Assembly (NCBI RefSeq): GCF_000264905.1
Contig: NW_006763149.1
Coordinates: 1,196,621-1,260,620 of the forward strand
Direction of reading: 5' to 3'
From: Stereum hirsutum FP-91666 SS1
Lineage: Eukaryota; Basidiomycota; Agaricomycetes; Russulales; Stereaceae
DNA length: 64,000 nucleotides
How positions within the stretch are numbered: position 1 is the stretch's first letter; each line of letters begins with the position of its first letter. The notes under the pieces were generated by a model. It had not been told where the DNA came from and ran no database searches. It saw nothing but the letters and a program-made list of their open reading frames with translations. Positions 23,711 to 33,978 of the stretch are shown here, in pieces. The position numbers and the translations under genes were made by a program.

Positions 23711-24345
23711 TTTCGTCAGTAATCTCATGGCGACGCCTCCTTCACAGTGTCAACGAAAGTCATATACGGGCCTATTCCTCTTTCTCCTCGTCTACTACAG
23801 GCCCTCCTTCGTTGCGCCAGATTTTGTTCGTATGGGAGATCAAGTTTCATTGTCTGCTTCCCATTCCTCGTTGGCTACTTGCCAGCATGCTCATATTCCC
23901 TCTTCGTTGAGTCTGGTGCGGAACAACTTAGCAGAGCTCTCCACTAGTATGTCTTTACCCGTCACGGTCTTACTGGGTGAAGGTAGAACGCAGCTTTGTT
24001 ACTATTGAACACAATCTATACTCGGCCGTTCTCTCCACTGTGCTATTTCTGATATTTGTGGCAACATAGACCGCCCAGCCTGATGGGGCTATCAGCGCAC
24101 CCCGCATCGATCTCGTGATACGGGAGGCCAAATTCAATTCTGCTCCGAACTTCACATCGACTCCCGCCTGACTGTACAACGGCCTACACTCACTGCATGC
24201 CCTGAGAGCGTTTCGCTGCGATGATTTTTCCGGCTCTCATACATCGTGTTTCGTGGACTAGCCCGACACGCATCGTTATCGTTCTCCTCTTGTCCATTCG
24301 TTATCCTTCGCTCAACTCTCGCTCCTTCCATCATCTCTCACCTCA

Positions 24346-25965
24346 ATGGCAGCATCAGCTCAGTTTGTCACCTCGACTGATGGCACTAAAATATGGGCTG
24401 AATGCCTGGGTGCAACTGACAAGCCGTGCATCGTTTGGGTACATGGTTTGAGCTGCTCCGCACTGCCTTTCGATAAACAGTTCGTGGATGAGGAGTTCCT
24501 GAAGGAGTATAAGATGGTACGTCCATCGAACGGGCAGCCCGCCTCTCTGCTTCATCATGTTGTCGTTGAATAACACCGGTCTCCTTTTTTTTGCCTCTTG
24601 CGACTGTGCGTGCGGTTTAACGTGTTCTAGATTCGCTACGAAACTCGGGGCCACGGACGAAGCGACGCTCCGATGAACAAAGAGGCGTATGAGAGTGCGA
24701 GACATGGGGAAGATTTTAAGAGCGTTTGTGAAGCGTTTGGTGTCAAGCAGTGCTTCGTTGCTGGTTGGTGCGTGTTCACTTTTATAGAGGAATTCTATGG
24801 AGATTACTTACAGAGGTGTTTGGTTGGTCGCTCTTGGGAACGGTGAGGGCGTTGTAGGTCGCTTGGCGGTGAGTATGACCCGAGCTCTGAGAACTACACA
24901 TTTCGTGGTCCAATCCCCTCGCAAGGAAACACAATTGCTAACGCTGTGTGCAGGTGTAGTTGCAGCAGACTACTTCTCCACGTACGGAACTTCAGGGGAA
25001 CCAATCAGGATATTGGGCCTCATACTCCTTGGTACGTCCCTCTCCATATCTTTTCAACAACAGCGTTGACAATAATCGTCGTGATGAGCAGCCGCGATGG
25101 CACACCGAGCTATGCATCGGCTCGTCGTACACCCCGTCTTTGTGGACCTTCTTACGCGCTTCATACCTGCAATTTCGTTCGATCCTACCGTACAGGTTGA
25201 AGAGGTGGCGAAGGTAGGCGCCCCCGCGCATGCAAACACAACAACTAACCTACCTTGAGACAATATAGATGAACACTCCAGCGAGCGCTATCCAAGAATT
25301 TGTGGACTCGTGTGTAGCACCGGGAACACAGGATCGTGTGCCAATTGTGGAGGTGTGGAAGTGGATGGGTGCGATTGTCACTCAGGTTCGTTTGTTCATG
25401 CCTTGCGAGCTGTATTTTTCATCATACTTTCCACGGCTCTTCATCCCTCTTACTCAACCTGCTCTCCCAATATATCCCGACTTCCGACCTTCGCCTCACT
25501 CATGGGGATGCTACAACAGCACCCTCTCGTACGCCACTATACTTATACGCGCCCACAATCACCCGAGGCTTTCATGTCTATCGCGTCTCTACCTCCCTCT
25601 CGTCCCGATTCTCTACCGATACTCGCGATACATGGGAGGGAGGATCAGCACATGGTTGCCGAGAAGCACGAGACATGGATGAAGGTCTGTCGTTTAACCC
25701 ATGCTATCTCGTTTCGGCTGAAACGTAGCCGTACTTACTGTGCGTTGGCGATATTCGTATGATTATCTGGTTCATGAAGGAGAATCTCGGGAACCTGGAG
25801 TACTGGATGTTGGATGGGGTAGGACATGCGCCTTTCTGGGAGTCAGAGGAAGAGGTGAGCGGAATCATGAGGGCATGGTGTGCGAAGGTGATGGAGGAAA
25901 GGGAGGGAAGGGGGCTGGGTGATAAGGAATCGATTGTCACGGAGCCGCGGTCCATTTTGTTGTGA
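24346..25965 (+). CDS. Alpha/beta hydrolase, 345 aa
   Basis: Eight exons keep frame: 24346-24516, 24631-24767, 24858-24868, 24954-25031, 25092-25213, 25269-25385, 25520-25684, 25729-25965. The oxyanion region is VWVHGLSC and a strand/turn is IRYETRGHGRSD. The nucleophile elbow AGWSLGGVVAAD is assembled across exons 2-4, with its serine on an 11-nt microexon. The acid is in ILAIHGREDQH and the base in LDGVGHAPFWES. Order and spacing match small serine hydrolases of the alpha/beta fold (esterase or peroxidase-like); there is no signal peptide, so it is probably cytosolic. The substrate is unknown. The start of exon 7 and of exon 8 are the least certain joins. Confidence 0.8.
24858..24868 (+). 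other. 11-nt microexon carrying the catalytic serine
   Basis: Flanked by ...gttgtag and gtgagt, the bases GTCGCTTGGCG supply the third base of Trp, then Ser, Leu, Gly and the first base of Gly. Only this choice rebuilds the canonical G-W-S-L-G-G elbow. Using the earlier acceptor (acag at about 24811) gives a frame without the elbow. Confidence 0.72.
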
Positions 25966-26319
25966 CGGTTCTTGCTGTGATTATTGGATTGACTTTGTGA
26001 ATCGTTTTGTTCGTTCTACGTACTGTGTCTGGTTCCTGTCGTGTATCTAACAACCATACTTGTTTTCAACGCCACACCAAGGCGCCACGTCGCCTCGTAA
26101 TGTTGTGTGGCGTTCTGGGCGATTGAGAAGCTTGTGTGTGGCCCGGCTCAGTTCTTGCACTTGAACCTTCTTGAACCACTTCGACCACTATCTTCCTTGA
26201 AGTTCGACCACATATAACCCCTCTTGAACGCGAATACCTTTCCGCTCCGTAAATGCTCTGAATGCTCTGTTTTCTGTTCTATCTATTCAAACTGTAAGAC
26301 CATTGACCGCACAAGCAAC
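25966..26319. other. Intergenic, no gene recognised
   Basis: Hydrolase 3' end and promoter side of the lyase gene; a CATATAACCCC box at 26211-26221 may be TATA-like, about 100 bases before the start codon. Confidence 0.4.
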
Positions 26320-27637
26320 ATGCATGACATACTCGCTCCCTTCCTCCCCATCCCTCCAAAAGCTCCTATCCAGAATGTATTCACAACGTCCCCATACTTT
26401 CATGCATTCCATCCATCAATTCCTGTCTTCAACCTCGCGCCAGACTCTGCACTCGGAATCCATAAGGTGTCGAATCCGAAAGCGTTCACGCACCGTGTCG
26501 TCAGGCCGCCTTTGCCCTCGTCCCCAGCTAATGCGACCGGTCTTCTCCACTCGTTGAGCATGGGGGACGAAAGAATTCTACCGGAGGAAGCATGGGAAGC
26601 TTTTTATCCTGCGGGAAGTATTAACCCCGGTGGGGAGATCAAGGGAGGGTTCGGATTCTACATGAAGGGGCCAAAACCGTTCGAACAAACCCTTGAGAGA
26701 AAGGATGCGGTTGAAGTGGTATGTGGGTACGAAGTTATGTTTGAGGAGGGCTTCGAATGGGTGAAGGGTGGGAAGTTGCCTGGCGTATGTGCGTGTTCTT
26801 TTGTCTCTCTTTGGTAGTTGGATTGCCTTACGAGTCCGTCCTAATACTTATGTTCGGGCAGGATAGATGGTGGAATAGGCGATTCTGCATATGGATGCAC
26901 GGGTGGGAGGAAAGAACAACGTTGTAACTGCTTCAACTTGAGGATTATGTGGCGGTATGTTCGTTTCCTCGGACCTTTCTACCCTTTCCTGCGCTGACGT
27001 CGCTCAAAAGCGCCAACGGCGAAGCCGAGCTCTATGCCTACCTCCCACTCCTCCCGTCCAACACCCGAGCCCTACTTTCCGTACCCGACTCCCACGAGAA
27101 CTCTGACTACGGATTCTCCGTCGGTAGAGGCGCATGGAGGTTCGAGAGTGGGAAGTGGTTCGCAGTTGCGACCAGGGTGAAGTTGAACGAGGTCGGGAGG
27201 GAGGATGGTACGTTCTTTCCTCGGAAGCGTTTGTGGATAATGATGAATAAGGCCTGACGTATGGGAGTGTGCCGGTGAATACAACTAGGCGAGCTCGACG
27301 TATTCGTGGATGGTCACTGTGTGATCTCCGTGCGAGCGCTCGTCTTTCGGCAAGACGCACAGTCAAAAATGAAAGGCATGCATTTTCAAACGTTCTTCGG
27401 TGGTACGTGCACTCTTCAGACGTCATTTTCATCTACTCCCAATCTACTCCGTATCAAGAATGACAAGGCCTTTCCGACTACTAAACCACTGACAATCCTT
27501 CTGGTACACGATGCATTGTAGGTCATACACCAGATTGGGCGTCTCCAAAAGACCAGAGAGCTTGGTTCGCATCCGTCTCAGGAGCGGTTCTCGGGGACTC
27601 AGCTGCACATCAAGAGTACTCTCGAGACGAACTATGA
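26320..27637 (+). CDS. Polysaccharide lyase family 14-like protein, 327 aa
   Basis: Five exons: 26320-26788, 26867-26954, 27011-27207, 27289-27402, 27522-27637; all phases agree. Exon 1 carries WEAFYPAGSINPGGEIKGG. The exon 1/2 join rebuilds GGKLPGVYGGIGDSAYGCTGG, which fixes the donor (gtgcgt) and the acceptor (gatag). CFNLRIMWR, ELYAYLP, LDVFVDG and MHFQTFFGG follow. This is the pattern I recall for PL14 lyases, which cleave uronic-acid polysaccharides such as alginate or glucuronan by beta-elimination. The N-terminus (MHDILAPFLPIPP) shows no signal peptide, which is odd for a secreted lyase; a missed upstream exon is possible. Confidence 0.75.
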
Positions 27638-28492
27638 CGGGCTCTTGCTGTCGTTCATACTCTGTCGGATAGGGAGACATACAATCGTGGGACGTATCAT
27701 GAAGATCACACGCAACGCTTCTGAATCACCCTGATGTTGATCTTATGCGTTTTTTATAGTGTAGAAGTATAGGTCCATAGTGTACTTGGTAGCACGCTCG
27801 GCATACATATGTGAAAGTAATGCACACGATTGTGTCGGTTCAAGCCCGTCTGGGCTTACGTGGGGATACAATTCATTACGTTTTTTTATTATAATCTCGT
27901 GATGTATACGGATACGTATTCAGAGGTTGTTTCTCCAACCAACACGCCCTGTGGGCATTCGAGAGAGACTAAGTACAGCACAATGATGGCACACAATCAA
28001 TGAAATTCAGTCTCAACCCAAAGCTTCAATACTTCGTCTGCTTAGCCTGAGGAAGCCGTCGTAGCGCAATCGAGACAACTATATCTTGCATAGCAGGTTC
28101 CTCGACGCTGTGGCTTGGGTTACAGAGGGCGAATAGAGGGGCGTTCAACAGTGAAGTGGGCGCCGAGGGCACAAAAGAAGAGAGCGACATACAAAGTGTG
28201 GAGTGAGTTGGCGTCAGAACGTCTGCCGGAAACTCACAAAAGGCAGTATGCTGAAAACACTAGGATCTCGACACCAAGCGAAAAGCCATATCATACACCC
28301 ATACACATACATTCACAAGTACAGATCCTCGGTCCGTTCCCAAGTCCGTCGTACATCGTACGTCCAGATACTCTTACAACCACACCTTCCATCTTCGAGA
28401 AATCAAGCAAACAACACTCTTGTAGATCCTTCCTACATCATCGGTTTCGACTTATACCTGGTCTTCGTTTGTTTATCCATGAACGACCTATA
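27638..28492. other. Intergenic between two 3' ends
   Basis: Convergent tails of the PL14-like and SnoaL-like genes. A plus-strand ORF at 28115-28564 overlaps the latter's last exon and has no motif. AT-rich near 27880. Confidence 0.45.
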
Positions 28493-29206
28493 TCACTGTC
28501 CCCGATCCATCGCTTGACCCATAGCCCGCGGGTTCAAATTGATGGGTGCAGCCTTGTCCTCTGATGTTTGGACAAGGTGTACGACCCGACGGCGGTCGCC
28601 ATCTGAGTCGGATTCAATGACAGAATCTTGGTCGATTCTTGAAGTGCGGTCGAACGATGGTGAGAGATGGGGAGAACGACCGGAGGGTGCGGGTGGTGGA
28701 AGGGACGTTCAGAATCAGCCAACCAACATATACATAGAATTAGGTCGATTACATACCGTGCAGTGAAGTTCACGGTGGTGTAGTGCGTCATAGGGGCCGC
28801 TCGTACTCTCAGCTTCGATCGCCTCGTAACCACAAACGAACCGTTCACTTCCCCGTTCTCCTTCTGACAACAATGCATCGCACGTCAGCATCAGACGCAA
28901 CACCATGCATAACTCGGTCTCCAATTTAATTATCACAAAGAAACTATCAAGGAAACGCACCTCATTCTCATCTTGACACTTACAGTCCTTCCACTCGACC
29001 TCACACCCATTGCCCGCAAACCTCCAACTGGCCTCCATCTTCTCTCTGATATTATCCCTAGTCTGCTTCTCGTCGTTTACCGTCGCATCAATATTCGGAC
29101 TATAGAATGCATCAAGAGCTGCGTGGAAGGTTTCGGGAGATGTGGCGGTATAGATGGATGTAAGACGAGACTGAGTCCATTCGGTTAGGGAAGGAAGCGA
29201 GCTCAT
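28493..29206 (-). CDS. SnoaL/NTF2-like small protein, 165 aa
   Basis: Three exons, 28961-29206, 28757-28863 and 28493-28637, join in frame. The start MSSLPSLTEWTQSRL is the ATG at 29206. The pattern of an N-terminal helix with FHAALDAFYSPN, then strands (EVEWKDCKC, GEVNGSFVVTRRSKLRVRAA, YTTVNFTA) and HLVQTSED suits the SnoaL/NTF2-like cone fold common in fungi as single-domain proteins. No catalytic residue can be named. The frame runs open for 85 codons upstream of this ATG, but that sequence looks like 5' UTR. Confidence 0.6.
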
Positions 29207-29857
29207 TGCTGACGATGCTGGAAGTGTCGTCGAAGTGAAGCGTGCGATGTGGGGGTGTTGATGTAGGCGGGTAGATGGTAGCAGGAGAGAGAAGAAAAGT
29301 GCTTTATACGAAGTGGATGGGAGACGGAGAGGCATGCCCAGGAGAGGGAAAGCGACGTCATCGATATTTTGGGTCATTTTTGTTCTTTTTATAGGTTCAG
29401 CAGGGATCAGATGAAGAAATACCCAGAAATTCAGAGCATATACAGAAGCCTTTCGAATATCCAAAGCATAGCACGTCGTGAGTCACCGCATTTTGTACGG
29501 TTGAATCTGAGGGAAATGTCATGAATTCGAAGAAATAGCGGTCTGGAGAAGTCTGGAGAGAAGACGCCACTGACGCCACTGGAGGCATCGGACATCCCAA
29601 ATTTAAGTCGGCGCTTGAGTCCGGACAACGAACTCTCGGCTCGCTTGAGTGTGATTGTCCATACTGGGGCGATTCTTCCTCTGACCTCCTTGGGCTACAT
29701 TACCTCAACAAAATTTCAACTGCGCATAGTACTCTCCGTGAATAATATAAATACAGCGTAATAATCAAGTGCTACTACCCCTCAGGCTCCTTCTCACGAA
29801 AGCAAATAAATATACTACCGGCAGCCACCTGCATCTCGCGCTCTTGAGATCTTATCC
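29207..29857. other. Intergenic, no gene recognised
   Basis: Promoter side of the SnoaL-like gene and 3' side of the second glycosyltransferase. Nothing else supported. Confidence 0.5.
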
Positions 29858-31341
29858 TTAGGTCCCTATACTGATAGTCCTAACCGGTGCTCTCCATCCT
29901 CTTCCAAACTGCCTCTCCAGCATCCCTTTCATTCCAAATGGCTCGCCCTCAACACACCTAACGCTCGGCGCCCTCCACCAATCCTTCAGCCTCCATATCG
30001 AATTCCACTTCCACCAACCATCGCTCGCATTGATGCTATCCTTCCTCTCTGACTCCACCAACCACATCTCCGCTATCTCATCCCTCTTCGTCTCATCCGC
30101 CAACCACCACATATAATAATACCACGAGTTTCCGCACGTACCCAACGGAGTATCCGCGTTCCTCGGTATATGATTATGTGCGATAGCTAGTGGTGATGTG
30201 GCACCAGCACTCCACAGTGAGACGCCAAAGAAATGCGAGGGATATAGGAGGAAGAGAGCGTTGATGAGCGTTTGGTCTTTCCCGACGAACATGGATTGGG
30301 AGAGGTAGTGGTCGTGGTAGGCGTAGAACGTGCGAGTGTACCAGGAGATGGAGGACGGTGTACCGCCGAAGAAGGAACCTACGTATAGGCGTAGAGACGC
30401 TTGAATGTGAGCACCACTGAGAATAAAAGACGAGACGCACCCTCGCTGAAATCAATATCGACAGGGCCCATATCCTCCGCCCAATACTCGAACTTATCAT
30501 CGGGCAAATTCCAGACAGGGAAGAATATCAGCTTCTCGTCCTCCTTCGTGGCCGTCGTCCCCAATCCATTTACCCTGGCCAAGTCTCGCCTCCCCATCTC
30601 AAATACCTCCTGCACCCTCCTCGGATCTGGCCACGTCCCCATTCCATACAACTCATCATTATCCTCTCTCATCGCCCCCGCATCCGTCCAGAACGCATAG
30701 TCGTACACACTCCCGTTCGCCATGGGGCCGTTCACACCGCCGTTCTTCAGCGCATACTCCAAAAACCAGGGCTTCGCGTTCCAAACCGCATACAGCTCCC
30801 CCGAGTGCCGGAACCCCTCCCTATCCCACGCATGCATCTTTTCATACTTCCCTCCCTCGACTCCCAGCCCCTGCAGCGGCAGAACATCAAACGGCGATCC
30901 GTACGTCGTATCGATGACGATCGGTAAATGCCCACGGAATGTGCGAATGAGGCTGACTATGGTAGGATCCGGAGGGCAGAAGAAATAGAGGTCGGTGTGG
31001 ACGGTGCTTAGGAAGCGGCGTAGCCAGGATTCGTAGTCGGATAGCGAGTGTTTGGATTTGGAGAGGGGGAAGAATGCGGAGACGAGAAGGATGCGGGGCG
31101 GTGGGTCGGTATGTTTAACTTCGTCGTGGATGCTATTATTGAGTCGGGATATAGGGTACGCGGACGGATGAGGAGAATGTGGTTGTGTTGTCGAAGGATC
31201 CAACGTGTATGGGCCCAGGGTGACCAACGCACGTAGTGGGGAAGCGTAGAAGTCGAACGAGAGGTAGAGCACGACCGAGAAGGAAATGAGGAAGGCGGCT
31301 AAGATGGGTCTAGAGTATCGAGTGCGCCAGGGGCGAGTCAT
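29858..31341 (-). CDS. Type II membrane HtrL/YibB-like glycosyltransferase, second copy
   Basis: Two exons, 30441-31341 and 29858-30378, with a 62-nt intron at the same codon (Glu-Gly split in phase 1) as in the 8.6-kb copy; 473 residues. One anchor helix (ILAAFLISFSVVLYLSF) follows MTRPWRTRYSR. Shared landmarks are LLVSAFFPLSKSKHS, DLYFFCPPD, LYAVWNAKPWFLEYA, YAFWTDAGAM, FSEGSFFGG, FVGKDQTL and GTCGNSWYYYMWW. It differs from the other copy by extra loops (VNGPMANGS, SERKDSINASDGWWKWN). The D-x-G motif is intact, so both copies may be active with different substrates or expression. Confidence 0.75.
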
Positions 31342-32238
31342 TCTGTCCTATATCAAGAACGACAAACTCGGATATCGAGGCCGTGATTAAGAAAGGAGTG
31401 AGGGGGGAAGAAAAGGTCGATACTTAGACGTTATGGTGATGCATTATAACAGGGATGTTGCCTCGAGGAGAAGACTCTGACACGGCGCGTAACTTGCTGC
31501 CCCCTACTCTCTCATCCAGCGCTGTACATAGCACACATCTAGGGAAGCTATGCCGAACATCAACGACTCAGTTGCTCCGAGTCGGTGAACGCCAAGACCG
31601 AGTAGAGCAGCGGTGCAGTGGTTCCAATGTCATTTATCATGATCGACAGCAAAGACGAAAAATGGAGAGCAGTGGACGACCTTCAAGGGCCTTCAAATGA
31701 GTGCTTTGTGTATACAGCAATTCCGTACCGACACGCTTATGTGCGACACAGGGCTTGGCAAACTCGCACTTCACGACAGTTTTCAACGTGGGCACTGAGT
31801 GGGTTGACGGCGTTTCTCTGAAAGAAATGGATATGCGGAGGGGCATTGCTTTACCGTCTGGAGAAACGATATTGAGAGTATAGCATCCAAGTTTCCGTGG
31901 CTCATCATGATTACGGTGGGCGGAGATGAGTCCCCGCGGAAGTTTATCCCCGAAGTGCATTCACCAGCTGGGTAAAGGCCGAATCAGCTTGACTAGACCG
32001 GGACGGTGTGCGGTCGGAGAACAGCTGAAAGGAACCCCGATGCAACCACGACCAAAAGGGAGTCAAAAAATTGAAATCTTGCAAAGGTGGACGTTATAGT
32101 AACTTACCTTCCCTTCTAAAACAAACAGAGCCGTACTGGTCAAGATTGTAACAATACGAGGGCTGTAGCTATCTTTTAGATTGTGCTCCTACCTAGGGCA
32201 TTGTATTGTTTAACAATGCCTGTCAATGATGGTTCGTT
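31342..32238. other. Intergenic, no gene recognised
   Basis: Upstream of the glycosyltransferase and leading into the repeat island. Short ORFs on both strands lack motifs. Confidence 0.45.
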
Positions 32239-32350
32239 GTTGTACAACAGTGCACAACGTCCGTTGTACAACAATGGTCAATGTCTGTTGTACAACCATA
32301 GTCAATGCACGTTGTACAGCAATGCTCAATTTCCATTATACAACAATTGT
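32239..32350. repeat. 24-bp tandem repeat, about 4.5 units
   Basis: Units start at 32239, 32263, 32287, 32311 and 32335, each opening with GTTGTACAAC or a one- to two-base variant and ending in a CAATG-type stretch. The core TTGTACAA is palindromic. The period is 24, a multiple of three, so an open frame across it is expected and is not evidence of coding. Confidence 0.75.
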
Positions 32351-32413
32351 ATGGGCATTTTATTGATTGCAATAATCATCAAGCAAAATACACAGGCCTG
32401 TGCTAGAAGTTTC

Positions 32414-32485
32414 GGGGTGAAGAGTAGTGTACCCAGACCTAGGTTCCGCTAGGAACTTACGTCTGGGTACACTGCTCTTCACCCC
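32414..32485. repeat. 72-nt near-perfect hairpin
   Basis: Arms open GGGGTGAAGAG and close CTCTTCACCCC, with only a few mismatches over 34 bases each side and a four-base loop GCTA at 32448-32451. The structure lies between the 24-bp repeats and the CCTAA tract. It could be a small foldback element, a TIR pair brought together by deletion, or a structured RNA; no ORF covers it. Confidence 0.75.
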
Positions 32486-32514
32486 TGTATGTGTGCTGGT
32501 TATAAATGATACTG

Positions 32515-32635
32515 ACCTAACCTAACTAACCTAACCAGCTAACCTAACCAACCTAACCCTCTAACCAGCTAACCTAACCTAACCTAACCTAACCTAACCA
32601 ACCTAACCCTCTAACCTAACCAACCTAACCCGTTG
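32515..32635. repeat. CCTAA-type telomere-like tract
   Basis: About 120 bases of CCTAA units with variants (CCAACC, CCCTCTAACC). The complement is TTAGG/TTAGGG-like. It is degenerate and lies inside the sequence, not at an end of the window. Confidence 0.7.
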
Positions 32636-32819
32636 TTTCCCCAACAATATCGATATAAGGGGGCCTTCTTTTTTAGTGTATAGCAGGAATGTGGTGTGGG
32701 GGGAACATGATTCTAAGATGAACAGGCTGTTTCGTAGGTTGTGGCCATAGAGTGAACACACAGTGTGTCATTTGAGGCAAATTTTACACCAAGTGGCTGA
32801 ACCATGTGGCATTTCCAAT

Positions 32820-33030
32820 CCAATTGTTGTTAAACAATGCACCATGACAATTGTTGTACAATGGATGTCCCCATTGTTGAACAACAAACTCGCCCTAATG
32901 CTGTGGTACAACAGCATTGTTGCCGTTGTTGTACAACGCCGTTGTTGCTTGACATTATGCACAGTTGTCATTGTTGAACTAGCCATAGCTACAGACGCAA
33001 TCACCGACCACTCTACCTAGCAATTGTACA
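32820..33030. repeat. Scattered TTGTACAA/TTGTTGTACAAC copies
   Basis: A second block of the motif seen in the 24-bp repeat array, here unevenly spaced (32825, 32849, 32872, 32902, 32922, 33023) and partly mutated. The two blocks bracket the hairpin and the CCTAA tract. Confidence 0.5.
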
Positions 33031-33978
33031 ACAATAGTGACCAGTACAGGTGACAAACAACACGTGTATAATTACCACAATGAGCCTCCGAGACTCCGAC
33101 TGCTCACGGATCAGTGTGCCGAGAAAGGCTGTGTGATATAATCTCAATAAATGCTCGGAATAAAATTATCCCAGTCGTGTTCAAAATCACTCACTTGTGC
33201 ATATGCGGAGAATCGGGAGCCCTACGTAGCTATCGTCACAAAAAGAGACCCTTTATCATCATCCAATGGCCATGATCTTTGAAGACATCTTCGCAAGGCC
33301 GTAACATCCCAGCATCGAGATGTAGAAGGACGGATTGGGACATATCGTCTGCCTCCATATCGCATCAGGTAGTCGAGCAAGCGTCGAACAAGGAGTTCAG
33401 ATCATAGTGTTGGTCGACGATGACTTTGGGCAGGCTGAGCGCTGGTTGTTTGAGAACGGCTCAGAGTTGTTCCAGCCTCGCAACAGTAAGCATAGCCAGC
33501 AACAGAGGCAACCCCGGCGATACGATACACTAGGGACTGCATGAGCAGGCCATTCCGCGTGTCGCTTTGTCCGAGCCGGAATACTAGCAGCTGAAGATTA
33601 TGAGCGCCACTCCGAGTTACTTATTTTTAACGAAGGTCCAGTTCGGATCCCCAGCTGAAAAGTCCAAGCCTTCGCAGAGACAAGGCGAGACGGACGAGAG
33701 AGTATGGTGGGAGTGGCCACTTCGTGACAAGTCTCGGACCCGAGCCCAATAAGCCTAAGGCTCTTTCAGGAATCAGTTAGAGACAGTACCAGCGTGCACA
33801 GATGATCATAAGGGCTATATCTAGAGGATGGTCGGGCCAGTTTACAAAAAAAAATCGGGGGGAGGCGATCACACACGAATTTGGCCGTTTGTCACACCAC
33901 GTGGTGTGTGACATGCCCAATAAATAATATAGTTTCAGTGTATTTACTTCAAAGCCCTCGCACCGGTCGTTACGCGTT
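33031..33978. other. Non-coding left flank of the DDE element
   Basis: No coding frame supported. A near-palindrome centred on CACCACGTGGTG lies at 33891-33912, about 70 bases before the transposase start, and may be a promoter or a terminal structure. The 12-mer GAATTTGGCCGT at 33877 recurs at 37449. Confidence 0.45.
33891..33912. promoter_or_regulatory. CACGTG-centred palindrome upstream of transposase
   Basis: CACACCACGTGGTGTG is a perfect 16-bp palindrome holding an E-box-like CACGTG core. The outer bases extend it with a two-base offset. Its position just upstream of the transposase ATG suggests a regulatory or transposase-binding site; this is inference from position. Confidence 0.35.

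Larger units (their letters stand above)
22488..24345. other. 1.9-kb stretch without a supported gene
   Basis: Holds a 20-bp perfect palindrome (23204-23223) and a tRNA-Ala 3'-half remnant (23661-23710), annotated separately. Plus-strand ORFs at 22527-23171 and 23649-24008 have no motif and no consistent splicing partners. The promoter of the hydrolase gene should lie at the right end, where the sequence turns CT-rich. Confidence 0.45.

Noticed and set aside
28115..28564. 149-codon plus-strand ORF
   Set aside because: It overlaps the last exon of the SnoaL-like gene on the other strand and has no motif.
32183..32452. ORF with an eight-residue repeat (LYNxxQxx)
   Set aside because: The 24-bp tandem repeat is a multiple of three, so an open repetitive frame follows automatically. 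No start context, splicing or homology supports coding.
32239..33030. CRISPR-like array
   Set aside because: Repeats are contiguous with no unique spacers, and the genome is eukaryotic.
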